Shown in pieces: positions 49,458 through 59,834 of a stretch of 64,000 nt of DNA. The stretch is taken from contig JAWKWB010000006.1 of assembly GCA_041397775.1 (NCBI GenBank), positions 1-64,000 on the forward strand, read 5' to 3'. This DNA comes from Ga0077555 sp041397775 (lineage in GTDB: Bacteria > Pseudomonadota > Alphaproteobacteria > Rhizobiales > Hyphomicrobiaceae). Every line of letters begins with the position of its first letter. The first letter of the stretch is position 1. The notes under the pieces are model-generated. The model had not been told where the DNA came from. It saw nothing but the letters and a program-made list of their open reading frames with translations, and searched no databases. Position numbers and translations under genes: made by a program.

Positions 49458-50231
49458 ATGAGCTATGAGAACATCATCGTCGAGACGCACGGCAAGGTCG
49501 GGCTCGTTCGCCTCAACCGCCCGACTGCGCTCAACGCCCTCAACAGCGCGCTGATCGCGGAGCTGTCGCAGGCGATCGACGGCTTCGAAGCCGACGACAA
49601 CATCGGCTGCATCGTGCTGACGGGCAGCGAGAAGGCGTTCGCGGCCGGCGCCGACATCAAGGAAATGCAGTCCAAGACGTACATGCAGGCCTACAAGGAA
49701 GACTTCATCGGCTCGTGGGATCGCGTGGCGCGCGCGCGCAAGCCGGTGATCGCGGCGGTTGCGGGCTTCGCGCTCGGCGGTGGCTGCGAGATGGCCATGA
49801 TGTGCGACTTCATCATTGCAGCGGAAACGGCCAAGTTCGGCCAGCCCGAAATCAAGCTCGGCGTCATGCCGGGCGCGGGCGGCACGCAGCGCCTCGCCCG
49901 TTTCGTGGGCAAGGCGAAGGCGATGGACATGTGCCTGTCGGGCCGGATGATGGATGCCGCCGAAGCCGAGCGCTGCGGCCTCGTCAGCCGCGTCGTTGCC
50001 GCCGACAAGCTCGTCGAGGAAGCGCTGAAGTCGGCGACTGCGATCGCCTCCATGTCGCTGCCGATCCTCATGATGACGAAGGAGAGCGTGAACCGCTCGT
50101 TCGAGACGACGTTGTCGGAGGGCATCCGCTTCGAGCGACGCGTCTTCCACTCCATGTTCGCGACGAACGACCAGAAGGAAGGCATGACCGCCTTCGTCGA
50201 AAAGCGGAAACCCGACTTCAAGAATTCCTGA
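49458..50231 (+). CDS. Enoyl-CoA hydratase
   Basis: 257 residues. Both catalytic glutamates are present: Glu in GFALGGGCEMAMMCD and Glu in FGQPEIKLGVMPGAGGTQRL. KAFAAGADIKEM forms the oxyanion hole. This is the classic short-chain (crotonase) hydratase of beta-oxidation, contrasting with the isomerase-type paralogue at 40236. ATG 49458. A terminator follows at 50258. Confidence 0.95.
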   Translation: MSYENIIVETHGKVGLVRLNRPTALNALNSALIAELSQAIDGFEADDNIGCIVLTGSEKAFAAGADIKEMQSKTYMQAYKEDFIGSWDRVARARKPVIAAVAGFALGGGCEMAMMCDFIIAAETAKFGQPEIKLGVMPGAGGTQRLARFVGKAKAMDMCLSGRMMDAAEAERCGLVSRVVAADKLVEEALKSATAIASMSLPILMMTKESVNRSFETTLSEGIRFERRVFHSMFATNDQKEGMTAFVEKRKPDFKNS

Positions 50232-50257
50232 GCCCGGAGTTCGGGCCGGCAAAGCAG

Positions 50258-50282
50258 AAGGGGCCCGCCCAGCGGACCCCTT
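50258..50282 (+). terminator. Rho-independent terminator
   Basis: AAGGGGCCCGC, loop CCA, GCGGACCCCTT followed by TGTCGTTT: an 11-base stem with one mismatch directly after the enoyl-CoA hydratase gene. Confidence 0.7.
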
Positions 50283-50346
50283 TGTCGTTTCCCGTCGCGC
50301 GTGTCGGCGAGGCGGCGGCTGATCGCACCTGCCGCGGCGGCCAGAC

Positions 50347-51480
50347 CTACTTCTTGGCAGCGCCGGCGGGGACCGCTTCGGCGGCCTTGTCGGCCTTGGC
50401 CACGTCCTCGTTCTTGAAGAAGACGTCGACGCGCATGCCCGGCAACAGATCGGGCGAGGCGTCCATGTCCACCATCACCTCGAGCGCGTCGATGTCGGTG
50501 GGGCGGCGCGGCCCGCGCTGGCCGAGCTTGCTATGCGCCAGCAGCTTGGCGCGCGAGGCGACCTTGCCGGTGAATTCGCGGCCGGGGTAGGCATCGGATC
50601 GCACGACCACGGCCTGGCCGACACGGACCTTGGCCACATCGCGCTCCTCGACTTCGGCACGCACGCGCATGGCCGTCAGATCTCCCATGACGACGAGTGC
50701 CTGTTCGGGCGTGGCCGCCGCCAACTCGCCGACGCGGGCGGCGACCTGGAGAACCGTTCCCTCGCCCGGCGCGCGGATGCGCGTGCGCTCGAGGGCAGCT
50801 TCTGCAAGGCTCACTTCGGCGCGCGCCTGGGTGAGGCCGGACTCCAGGCGCGTGGGAAGCGGCACGTTCTGGGCCGTCTGCGCCTTGCGCAGCGCCGTGC
50901 GCTCGGTCTCGAGCTTCTTCTCGGCATCCGTCAAAGCCGTGCGCGCCTTGTCGACGGCGTCGCTGGTGGCTGCGGCCGTGCCCTTGCGCAGGTCCTGCAT
51001 GGCCCGGTCGAGATCGGCGCGGGCCGCGTAGAAGGCGCGCTCTGCCGTATACGCTGCGTCCTCGGCCTGGCGGCGATCCTGAGCCAGCCGGTTGCCGCCC
51101 GTTTCCCCGTCGCGCTCGCGCTTGCGGACGCTGGCCTCGGCTTCTGCGGCGGCGACACGGGCTTTTGCATCCGTATCGTCGAGCCGGATCAGCAGATCGC
51201 CGGCCTTGACGAGGGCATTCGCCTTGACGGCGACCTCGACGATGCGGCCGGCCGCCTGCGAGGAAATGCGAACCTCACCATTACGCGCTTCGACGCGGCC
51301 GGGCGCGGAGGCGGTCCATTGCACCTGCGCGGTGGCGATGGCGACCGGCGCCGAGGACGAGGATTTCTCCCCGCCATCGCCAGCCAGCCGGGTGACGGCG
51401 ACGGCGCCGATGGTGGCGAACGCTGCGGCCAGCAACAAGTTGCCAACGGTGGAGGATGTGCTCGTCGACATGCGCTTCAA
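50347..51480 (-). CDS. HlyD/MacA-type membrane fusion protein
   Basis: 377 residues. N-terminal membrane anchor (LLLAAAFATIGAVAVTRLAG), lipoyl halves around a long coiled coil at about 110-235 (Ala/Arg/Glu-rich), IRAPGEGTVLQVAARVG at the second lipoyl half, and a beta-barrel with PGMRVDVFFKN. Periplasmic adaptor for the ABC transporter encoded upstream. The start overlaps the ATPase stop by four bases; ATG 51471 is an alternative. Confidence 0.9.
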   Translation of the reverse strand: MKRMSTSTSSTVGNLLLAAAFATIGAVAVTRLAGDGGEKSSSSAPVAIATAQVQWTASAPGRVEARNGEVRISSQAAGRIVEVAVKANALVKAGDLLIRLDDTDAKARVAAAEAEASVRKRERDGETGGNRLAQDRRQAEDAAYTAERAFYAARADLDRAMQDLRKGTAAATSDAVDKARTALTDAEKKLETERTALRKAQTAQNVPLPTRLESGLTQARAEVSLAEAALERTRIRAPGEGTVLQVAARVGELAAATPEQALVVMGDLTAMRVRAEVEERDVAKVRVGQAVVVRSDAYPGREFTGKVASRAKLLAHSKLGQRGPRRPTDIDALEVMVDMDASPDLLPGMRVDVFFKNEDVAKADKAAEAVPAGAAKK

Positions 51481-52229
51481 GCCTTCTTCTTGCTCGTTTT
51501 CGCGGCTGCCTTCGTGGCGGCAGGGCCTGCGGTCGGTTTCTGTCTGCGATCATCGACGATGCGGCCATCCTCGATGGTGATGATGCGGTCGGCGTAGGGG
51601 AGCGTGCGTCCGTCGTGCGTGACGGCGAGAACGACGCGGCTCTCGTCGCGCGACAGTTCCTGGATCAGGGCCATCACGGCCAGGCCGTTCTTGCTGTCGA
51701 GCGCCGCCGTCGGCTCGTCCGCAAGGATCACGGCCGGCGATCCCGCGAGCGCACGCGCGATCGCGACGCGCTGCTGCTCGCCGCCGCTCATGCTGCGCGG
51801 ATAGGCGTCGAGGCGATGCCCCAGCCCGACGGCCTTCAAAGCCGTCGTCGCCATCTCCGTGGCGCTCTTGCCGGAGTGGCCGCGCACGTCGAGGGCAAGC
51901 TTCACGTTCTCCGTTGCCGTCAGCGTCGGGAAGAGATTGTAGGACTGGAACACGAAGCCGATGTTACGACGCCGCAGCGCCGCCAGCTCTTCGGCGCCGA
52001 GGCCGTCGGTGGAGTTGCCCGCAATGGTCAGCGAGCCCGACGTCTGGGAGAGAATGCAGCCCAGGATCGACAAGAGCGTTGTCTTGCCGGAGCCAGACGG
52101 GCCCATCAGCAAGGTCAGCTCTCCAGGCACGAGACTGACGCTCACGCCCTTGAGCGCCTGCACCATGCCCGCGCCCTGGCCCAGTTCCTTGACGATATTC
52201 TTGGCCTCTACGACCGGTGCTGCGCTCAT
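51477..52229 (-). CDS. ABC transporter ATP-binding protein (MacB/DevA-type)
   Basis: 250 residues. Walker A GPSGSGKTTL, Q-loop FVFQSYNLFPTLTATENV, signature RSMSGGEQQRVAIARAL, Walker B AVILADEPTAALD and switch His in VTHD. The C-terminus is an Ala/Lys-rich tail. It energises the permease encoded just upstream (four-base overlap). Confidence 0.95.
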   Translation of the reverse strand: MSAAPVVEAKNIVKELGQGAGMVQALKGVSVSLVPGELTLLMGPSGSGKTTLLSILGCILSQTSGSLTIAGNSTDGLGAEELAALRRRNIGFVFQSYNLFPTLTATENVKLALDVRGHSGKSATEMATTALKAVGLGHRLDAYPRSMSGGEQQRVAIARALAGSPAVILADEPTAALDSKNGLAVMALIQELSRDESRVVLAVTHDGRTLPYADRIITIEDGRIVDDRRQKPTAGPAATKAAAKTSKKKA

Positions 52230-53353
52230 CTCTGGAACACCATTGCCGGATCGATGCGGGTGACCTTCATGATGGCGGCCAGCGCGGAGATGGCGCACAT
52301 GAAGAACGTGAGGACGAGAAGGCCGGCAGCCAGTCCCGGCGTCATGAGGATGGGCAACGCCGTCTGCTCGCTGAACTGCACGACGATCATCGCAATGGTC
52401 ATGCCGAGCCCGTAGCCGATGAGCGCGGACAGCCCTGCCTGCAGCAGGATGACCCGATGGATGTAACCGCCCGACGAACCCAGCGCGCGCAGTGTCGCGA
52501 ACTCGTTGAGATGATCCTTGGTGCTGGCATAGAGCGTCTGGGCGACGATCACAGTGCCGACGAGGCTTCCCAGGATGGCACCGCCGATGAGCGCGACGCC
52601 GGCGCCCGTACCGAACAGCCAGTGGTCGAGACTGCGGTTCTTGAACTCTTCCTTGGTCAGGACTTCGACATTCTTCAGCCGCTTGGACAGCTCGGCGCGG
52701 GTCGCGGCCACGTCGGCTCCGGGCTGGAGCTGCACGAGGAGGAAGGTCGACTGATCGCCCTGCATGCCCAGGATCGAGCGCGCGCGGTTGATCGGCGTGA
52801 ACACGTAGGGCGCCGTCGTGAACGAGCGGATACCGTTCGTCAGCGCCGCCACCTTGACGCGGCTCGCCTCGATCTGGGCGGTATCGCCGACGCCGTTGAT
52901 GCCGAGGCTATCGAGATAGGTGCGGTCGACCGCCACCGACTCCGGCACGCTGATGTCGGCGACCGAGCCCGCGATGATGTTCCAGGGGGCCAGCCCGCCA
53001 TCGGCGGGGTCCGTGCCGACGATGACGGACAAGGCCGAGCCGCCCGCAGGCTTGCGCCACTCCGAGAACGACACCACCAGCGGCACGACCGCTTTCACGC
53101 CGGGCGTCGAAAGCGCGATGTGGCGTTCGCGGCCGGGCAGCGCGCTCGCCTCCTCGAAGCTCTTGGCACCGTAGGACGTGACCCACAACTCGCCGTTCGC
53201 ATTCTCGATCATCGAAATGATCATCTTGCGTGCGCCGAGGTAGAGGCCGAGTTGCACCGCCACCAGAACGATGGAGAACAGGATCCCGACGAGGGTGACC
53301 GACAACCGGATGCGGTCGTGGAACAGATTTCTGAACGCGAGGGTTAAAACCAT
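52226..53353 (-). CDS. ABC transporter permease (DevC/FtsX-type)
   Basis: 375 residues: one helix at about 17-40, a large periplasmic domain, and three helices in the last third (LIGGAILGSLVGTVIVAQTL, AGLSALIGYGLGMTIAMIVV, FMCAISALAAIMKVTRIDP). FNxF-type start LTLAFRNLFHDRIRLSVTLV. With the ATPase and fusion protein it forms a DevABC-like exporter that probably connects to an outer-membrane channel, not present here. Promoter at 53436. Confidence 0.93.
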   Translation of the reverse strand: MVLTLAFRNLFHDRIRLSVTLVGILFSIVLVAVQLGLYLGARKMIISMIENANGELWVTSYGAKSFEEASALPGRERHIALSTPGVKAVVPLVVSFSEWRKPAGGSALSVIVGTDPADGGLAPWNIIAGSVADISVPESVAVDRTYLDSLGINGVGDTAQIEASRVKVAALTNGIRSFTTAPYVFTPINRARSILGMQGDQSTFLLVQLQPGADVAATRAELSKRLKNVEVLTKEEFKNRSLDHWLFGTGAGVALIGGAILGSLVGTVIVAQTLYASTKDHLNEFATLRALGSSGGYIHRVILLQAGLSALIGYGLGMTIAMIVVQFSEQTALPILMTPGLAAGLLVLTFFMCAISALAAIMKVTRIDPAMVFQR

Positions 53354-53435
53354 CGTTTACCGATCTTTCTCGCGCCGGCAGGCAAGGCACCGCGCCATGT
53401 TGAACCTCGTCCGTGCGAGTGACTGTTGGGCGGCT

Positions 53436-53465
53436 TATATAGGAATTGTGCCCGCGAACGCCCAA
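53436..53465 (-). promoter_or_regulatory. Probable promoter of the ABC exporter operon
   Basis: Minus strand TTGGGC (53460-53465), 18-base spacer, TATATA (53436-53441), 83 bases upstream of the permease ATG. The remaining intergenic space to mscL (about 290 bases) shows nothing else that I recognise. Confidence 0.5.
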
Positions 53466-53728
53466 CCAGAGCGGGCGCGTGGTTAACCCCACACGCCATT
53501 TCCGGCGGCAGGCACCATGCACCAAAGCTCGTTGAGGAAAGGTATCCCAGCCCCCGGGAACGGCCGCCCGCTCCACCTTTCAATATCGCGGAGAATGTCT
53601 TCGTCCGGGATTGCGCGCGGTTGGCGATTGCCAGTGAACGCCTCAAACGCCTAGGTTCGCCATGCGACTCGGACGGACCGATTCCGCACCGGGCGTGGAG
53701 CGTCAGAGACTTACAGAAAGAGGCTACC

Positions 53729-54106
53729 ATGTCTTTCCTGTCGGAATTCAAGGAGTTTGCCCTCAAGGGCAACGTCATGGACCTGGCTGTCGGCGTCATC
53801 ATCGGTGGTGCGTTCGGCAAGATCGTCGAGTCGCTGGTTGGCAACATCATCATGCCCATCGTCGGTCTGGCTGGCGGATCGCCGGACTTCAAAGGCATCG
53901 TTCTGGGACCGATCAAGGTCGGTTCGTTCATTCAGACCGTGGTGGATTTCACCATCCTGGCCTTCTGTATCTTCCTGATGATCAAGGCCATGAACATGGC
54001 GCGTAAGCGCTTCGAGAAACCGGCCGAGCCTGCTGCGCCGCCGGCGCCGCCAGCCTCCGAGGTCTATCTCAAGGAGATCCGGGACGCTCTCGTGGCGAAG
54101 AATTAA
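53729..54106 (+). CDS. mscL: Large-conductance mechanosensitive channel
   Basis: 125 residues. FKEFALKGNVMDLAVGVIIG at about 6-25 is the amphipathic N-helix and first pore helix, VVDFTILAFCIFLMIKAMN the second. The C-terminal helix is preceded by a Pro/Ala linker. Opens under membrane tension in hypo-osmotic shock. ATG 53729 with GAAAGAGG upstream. Confidence 0.97.
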   Translation: MSFLSEFKEFALKGNVMDLAVGVIIGGAFGKIVESLVGNIIMPIVGLAGGSPDFKGIVLGPIKVGSFIQTVVDFTILAFCIFLMIKAMNMARKRFEKPAEPAAPPAPPASEVYLKEIRDALVAKN

Positions 54107-54150
54107 GGCAGAAAAGGGTCGAGGCGGCTTTCGCTGCCGTAAATGGGCAG

Positions 54151-54181
54151 GCGTCCGGCTTCGACCGGGCGCTTTCTTTTT
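54151..54181 (+). terminator. Rho-independent terminator of mscL
   Basis: GCGTCCGG, loop CTTCGA, CCGGGCGC, then TTTCTTTTT. An eight-base stem with one G-T pair and a strong U tract, 45 bases after the mscL stop. Confidence 0.85.
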
Positions 54182-54211
54182 AGTGACGCAAGCTGGCCCA
54201 GGGCCCCGATC

Positions 54212-55198
54212 TCACGAGCAGCTGCCGCCGCCCAGCACGCAGAACTTGGCGCAATGGGGATGGCAGAGCTTGATCTCGCCGTGGGCGAACATGCCGCCGT
54301 CGACGACGCCCGCCGCGCCCAAGCTGTCTCCCATCTCGAAGCGCTGATCGTAGGGCAGCAGCGTGCAGGGCAGCACGACGGGCCGGCTCGCGCCGCTGCG
54401 CTTCACGATCATCCGGCTCGTTGCACACATCATGTCCGACGGCTTCTTGTGCAGGATGCCCCAGCACGCGGTCGTTATCTCGGGCACTTCGAAGCTGCCA
54501 TCCATCTCGGGCAGCAGGACCAGCGCCTTGGCATCTGCCGGATCGATCGGCCAGCCACGCGCACGGATCAGTTCCCCGTAGCCCGACCGCGCCTCCTCGT
54601 CGAGCTCGTGCCAGCACGTCCGGCCGGCGATCGCCATCGCGAAACCGTTGGCGGCCAGCCAATCGAGGCCTGCCAGCGTTTTTGCGAACGTCTTGGCGCC
54701 GCGTTCGGCTTCGTGCAGCTCGGCCGTGTAGTGATCGAGGCTGACACGAATGCGCAACTGGCTGCCGTAACGCTCCTTCAGCGACAGGAGGCCCCTCTTC
54801 AGGCGCGGGCGCTGCATGGGCTGCATGGCATTGGACAACACCAGGACCTCGAAGCCCCTCGCGAGGGCCGCCTCGAGCATCTGGATGATTTCGGGATTGA
54901 GAAAAGGTTCACCGCCCGTAAAGCCGATCTCGCGCGTCCCCAATTCGTCCGTGACGATCTCGTCCAGAAAGGCCGTCACCTCGGCAGCCGTCAGATAGGC
55001 CAGGCGATCGTTGGAAGGGCTCGACTCGATGTAGCAGTTGATGCACGCGATGTTGCACAGCGATCCGGTGTTGAACCACAGCGTTTCCAGGCGATCGAGG
55101 CCGACGGTGGCGCGCTTCTCCCCCTTGGCGGTGGTATCCGGATCGGTAAATTTCTCGATAGAGATCGTCGATGCGGCGACAGGCGTGTGGGACGTCAC
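54212..55198 (-). CDS. Radical SAM enzyme with C-terminal Cys cluster
   Basis: 328 residues. The SAM cluster motif is SLCNIACINCYIESS (Cys48, Cys52, Cys55), GFTGGEPFLNPEI follows as the SAM-binding GGEP motif. Further Cys occur at ACWGI, MMCATS, LPCTLLP and the tail CHPHCAKFCVLGGGSCS, compatible with an auxiliary cluster of SPASM type. No substrate peptide, partner or pathway gene is visible around it. Function unknown; anaerobic-type maturation chemistry or peptide modification are possibilities. Confidence 0.88.
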   Translation of the reverse strand: MTSHTPVAASTISIEKFTDPDTTAKGEKRATVGLDRLETLWFNTGSLCNIACINCYIESSPSNDRLAYLTAAEVTAFLDEIVTDELGTREIGFTGGEPFLNPEIIQMLEAALARGFEVLVLSNAMQPMQRPRLKRGLLSLKERYGSQLRIRVSLDHYTAELHEAERGAKTFAKTLAGLDWLAANGFAMAIAGRTCWHELDEEARSGYGELIRARGWPIDPADAKALVLLPEMDGSFEVPEITTACWGILHKKPSDMMCATSRMIVKRSGASRPVVLPCTLLPYDQRFEMGDSLGAAGVVDGGMFAHGEIKLCHPHCAKFCVLGGGSCS

Positions 55199-55473
55199 GG
55201 ATAATCACCTCGAGGCTTATGACAATCGGGCATCTGACGTGCCCTGTGGGGCTTTGTGCTTTTTTCTTGGTGGCCGGACGCTAGCACGAAGCGGTCAAAG
55301 CGTTAATCACGATGCGATCACGAATTATCGAACGACGCGGGCGACCTGCCTCGGATGCTTGAAGGCCGGGGCGCTCGGCCAGGGCGCTCGGATTGACGCC
55401 GCAGCCGACGGCAATGTCTAATGCCGACATGGCGATGCCCATCGCCAGCGCTGCACGCCAGGAAGGAAGCCTC

Positions 55474-56520
55474 ATGGACAAGCCCCACTCCACCGTCGGA
55501 TCACGCATGGCGGGCATCAGCGATGCATGGCTCGCCAAGGTCAAGGAGCCGATCCTGGAGCCGGAGCTGGAGATCATCGATCCGCACCATCATTTGTGGG
55601 AATTCCCCGAGCATCGCTATCTCCTGCATGACATCCTTTCCGACACCGGAAGTGGCCACAACGTTCATTCGACGGTCTTCATGGAGTGCACGGCGTGCTA
55701 TCGCGCCGATGGGCCGGAGGCCATGAAGCCCGTCGGCGAGGTCGAGTTCGTCAACGGCATCGCCGCCATGTCGGCGTCGGGCGCCTATGGCCCCACGCGC
55801 GTCGCCGCCGCCATCATCGGCTTCGCCGAGCTGACGCTGGGCGCGGCCATCGAGGACGTGCTCGTCAAGTCGATGGAAGTCGGCGGCGGGCGCTATCGCG
55901 GCATCCGCTACGTGGCGTCGTGGGAGGACAAGGAGCCTGCCATCCACAATGGCCACACCAATCCGCCGCGCCATCTCTATCGCGACCATGCCAAATTCCA
56001 CGAAGGCTTCGCCGTGCTGGGCAAGCTCGGCCTCGTGTTCGATGCGTGGTGCTATCATCCCCAGCTTCCCGACGTGATCGCGCTCGCCCGCAAGTTCCCG
56101 GACCAGCCCATCGTCATGGACCACTGCGGCGGACCATTGGGGCTCGGCTACTACGCCGGCCGCCGCGACGAGGTCTTCGCGGACTGGAGCCGCGACATCC
56201 GCGAGCTGGCGCGCTGCCCCAACGTGATGATCAAGCTCGGCGGCATCGGCATGCGCGTCAACGGCTTCGGCTTCCACAGCCAGGAGACGCCGCCCACCTC
56301 CGAGCAGCTCGCGACCGCCTGGAAGCCCTACATCGAGACCTCTATCGAGGCGTTCGGCCCGAAGCGGGCGATGTTCGAATCCAACTTCCCCGTCGACAAG
56401 CTCTCGGGCAGCTATGCGGTCTACTGGAACGCCTTCAAGCGGCTCGCAGCCAAGGCCAGCGCCGACGAGAAGGCCGATCTCTTCCGTGAAACCGCACGCC
56501 GCTTCTACAAGCTGCCCTGA
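55474..56520 (+). CDS. Amidohydrolase-2 family (metal-dependent) hydrolase
   Basis: 348 residues. EIIDPHHHLWEFPEHRYLLH near 34-53 is the metal-binding HxH start; VFDAWCYHPQLPDV gives another His, IVMDHCGGPLG the next, and ESNFPVDKLSGSYAV the final Asp. This is the TIM-barrel family containing uracil-5-carboxylate, ACMSD and lactonase enzymes. ATG 55474 with AGGAAG upstream. Followed after 30 bases by a deacetylase-like gene, so they may be in one operon. Confidence 0.9.
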   Translation: MDKPHSTVGSRMAGISDAWLAKVKEPILEPELEIIDPHHHLWEFPEHRYLLHDILSDTGSGHNVHSTVFMECTACYRADGPEAMKPVGEVEFVNGIAAMSASGAYGPTRVAAAIIGFAELTLGAAIEDVLVKSMEVGGGRYRGIRYVASWEDKEPAIHNGHTNPPRHLYRDHAKFHEGFAVLGKLGLVFDAWCYHPQLPDVIALARKFPDQPIVMDHCGGPLGLGYYAGRRDEVFADWSRDIRELARCPNVMIKLGGIGMRVNGFGFHSQETPPTSEQLATAWKPYIETSIEAFGPKRAMFESNFPVDKLSGSYAVYWNAFKRLAAKASADEKADLFRETARRFYKLP

Positions 56521-56550
56521 CGGGCCCCGGTAGCGACAGGAACCCATGCC

Positions 56551-57477
56551 ATGAGCGCCGACAAACCTGCAGCCAGCCCTTCGCTTCCTCCGACCGAGGC
56601 CTGGCAATGGCCGGAGGACAAGTGGCGCGACATCGTCAATCGCGTGCGTGCCGGCCGGTCGCTGAAGCCCAAGGCATGGCCGGGCGGCGCGCGCTGCGCG
56701 GTGGCGCTGTCCTTCGACAGCGATCACGAGACGCAGACGCTCCGCTGGGGGCACGACTCGCCCGGCCGCCTGTCGACCGGGCAGTACGGGGCGCGCGTCG
56801 GCGTGCCGCGCATCCTCGCGCTCCTGGAGAAATACGGAATCAAGGCGACGTTCTTCGTGCCGGCGGTGGCCGCCATGCTCTATCCGGACGAGCAGAAGCG
56901 CGTGATCGCCGAAGGGCACGAGATCGGCATCCACAGCTGGATCCACGAATTCAATAGCCAGCTTCCGCCCGCCGCCGAACGCGACCTGCAATTTCGCGCC
57001 GCCGAGGTTCTGCAGAAGATCACCGGCGTCACGCCGGTCGGCATCCGCACGCCGTCGTGGGATTTCAGCCAGCACACGCTGTCGATCACGCGCGAGATGG
57101 GCCTGCTCTACGACAGCTCGCTGATGGCGGACGACGACCCCTACGAGCTTCTGGAGAACGGCGCGCCGACCGGCATCGTCGAGCTGCCGGTGGAGTGGAT
57201 CCGGGACGATTTTCCCTATCTCGCCATGGACCGGCTGGGCTCGGCGCGGCCCTATACACCGCCTTCGGGCGTACTCGAAGTGTTCCGGCGCGAGTTCGAC
57301 ATGGCCTACGAGACCGGCGGTCTCTATCTCCTGACGATGCACCCGCACGTCATCGGGCATTCGAGCCGCATCCAGATCCTCGAAGAGCTGATTCGGCACA
57401 TGCGCGCGCACGCGGGCATCTGGTTCGCCCGGCACGACGAAGTCGCCCGTTACTGCAAGGAACAGGCGGGGATGTAA
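56551..57477 (+). CDS. Polysaccharide deacetylase (NodB) family protein
   Basis: 308 residues. NodB-homology motifs: AVALSFDSDHETQT (Asp-Asp motif 1), ATFFVPAVAAM, GHEIGIHSWIHEFN (His-His motif 2), GIRTPSWDFSQHTL (Arg motif 3), and YLLTMHPHVIGHSSR near the C-terminus. There is no signal peptide, so it works in the cytosol and is more like the allantoinase/PuuE-type or peptide deacetylase branch than a wall enzyme. Neighbour of an amidohydrolase. Confidence 0.9.
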   Translation: MSADKPAASPSLPPTEAWQWPEDKWRDIVNRVRAGRSLKPKAWPGGARCAVALSFDSDHETQTLRWGHDSPGRLSTGQYGARVGVPRILALLEKYGIKATFFVPAVAAMLYPDEQKRVIAEGHEIGIHSWIHEFNSQLPPAAERDLQFRAAEVLQKITGVTPVGIRTPSWDFSQHTLSITREMGLLYDSSLMADDDPYELLENGAPTGIVELPVEWIRDDFPYLAMDRLGSARPYTPPSGVLEVFRREFDMAYETGGLYLLTMHPHVIGHSSRIQILEELIRHMRAHAGIWFARHDEVARYCKEQAGM

Positions 57478-57480
57478 CGC

Positions 57481-57515
57481 CGGACAGCCGTGCTCCGCGC
57501 GCCTTCCGGGAAATC
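57481..57515 (-). repeat. Dispersed repeat module B, partial copy
   Basis: CGGACAGCCGTGCTCCGCGC then GCCTTCCGGGAAATC, the inverse of the B module at 30823 and 31041. It begins four bases after the deacetylase stop and forms a stem, so it may serve as that gene's terminator. Confidence 0.65.
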
Positions 57516-57558
57516 AGGGGAGGGGAGACGAGCGGGCCTCCCTATGCCTCACTCTCTG

Positions 57559-57595
57559 TTTGAACGACACCCTACGTTTTGAACGACACCCTACG
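57559..57595. repeat. Tandem duplicate of an 18-base sequence, 19-base period
   Basis: TTTGAACGACACCCTACG occurs at 57559-57576 and 57578-57595, directly next to composite repeat copy 2. Function unclear; it resembles a duplication at an insertion boundary. Confidence 0.6.
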
Positions 57596-57601
57596 CTTCC
57601 C

Positions 57602-57761
57602 TCCCCCCGGTTCCCCGGCCAAGCGGGCGGGCCAGAGCCCGGCCGCGTCGAGCCGGGGTCTTTCCCGGCGCTCTCGGAGCACCGCGCTGCCACGCCCGTC
57701 GCAACCCGCCCCGCGAAAGTTGCCGGACAGCCGCGCTCCGCGCGCCTTCCGGGAAATCGGA
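57602..57761 (-). repeat. Dispersed composite repeat (modules B+A), copy 2
   Basis: Read on the minus strand it begins with the B module (TTTCCCGGAAGGCGCGCGGA) and ends with GGGAAAGACCCCGGCTCG and CTTGGCCGGGGAACCGG. Same order, spacing and internal blocks as 30823-30983. Located between the deacetylase and lepA genes, which converge. Confidence 0.8.
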
Positions 57762-57831
57762 GGGATGGACCAGGGCGGGCGGGCCACTGAGGAAGATGGG
57801 GGGCGTCGGGGAAAGCGGGGGGCCGTGTGCC

Positions 57832-59634
<1,803 letters not shown>

Positions 59635-59834
59635 GCGCCTGCCTGTAGCACTCCCCGATGGCGGTTTGAAGGGGGCAGCGTGGCCGGCGGGCCACGGAGT
59701 CGCGATGTCTGCGCAAAGCCTGGATAATGCCGCTATCGGACGATCTCAAATTGTTATAGTGTTACAAAATACACATCGCAGCTGCGATCACGCGTACATC
59801 TCGGACATTGCAGACTTGGAAGCTGGAGGCGGTT

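Noticed and set aside
55501..57435. A 644-codon open frame opposite the amidohydrolase and deacetylase genes
   Set aside because: The plus-strand genes carry complete catalytic motifs. The minus product is compositionally biased and has no family.
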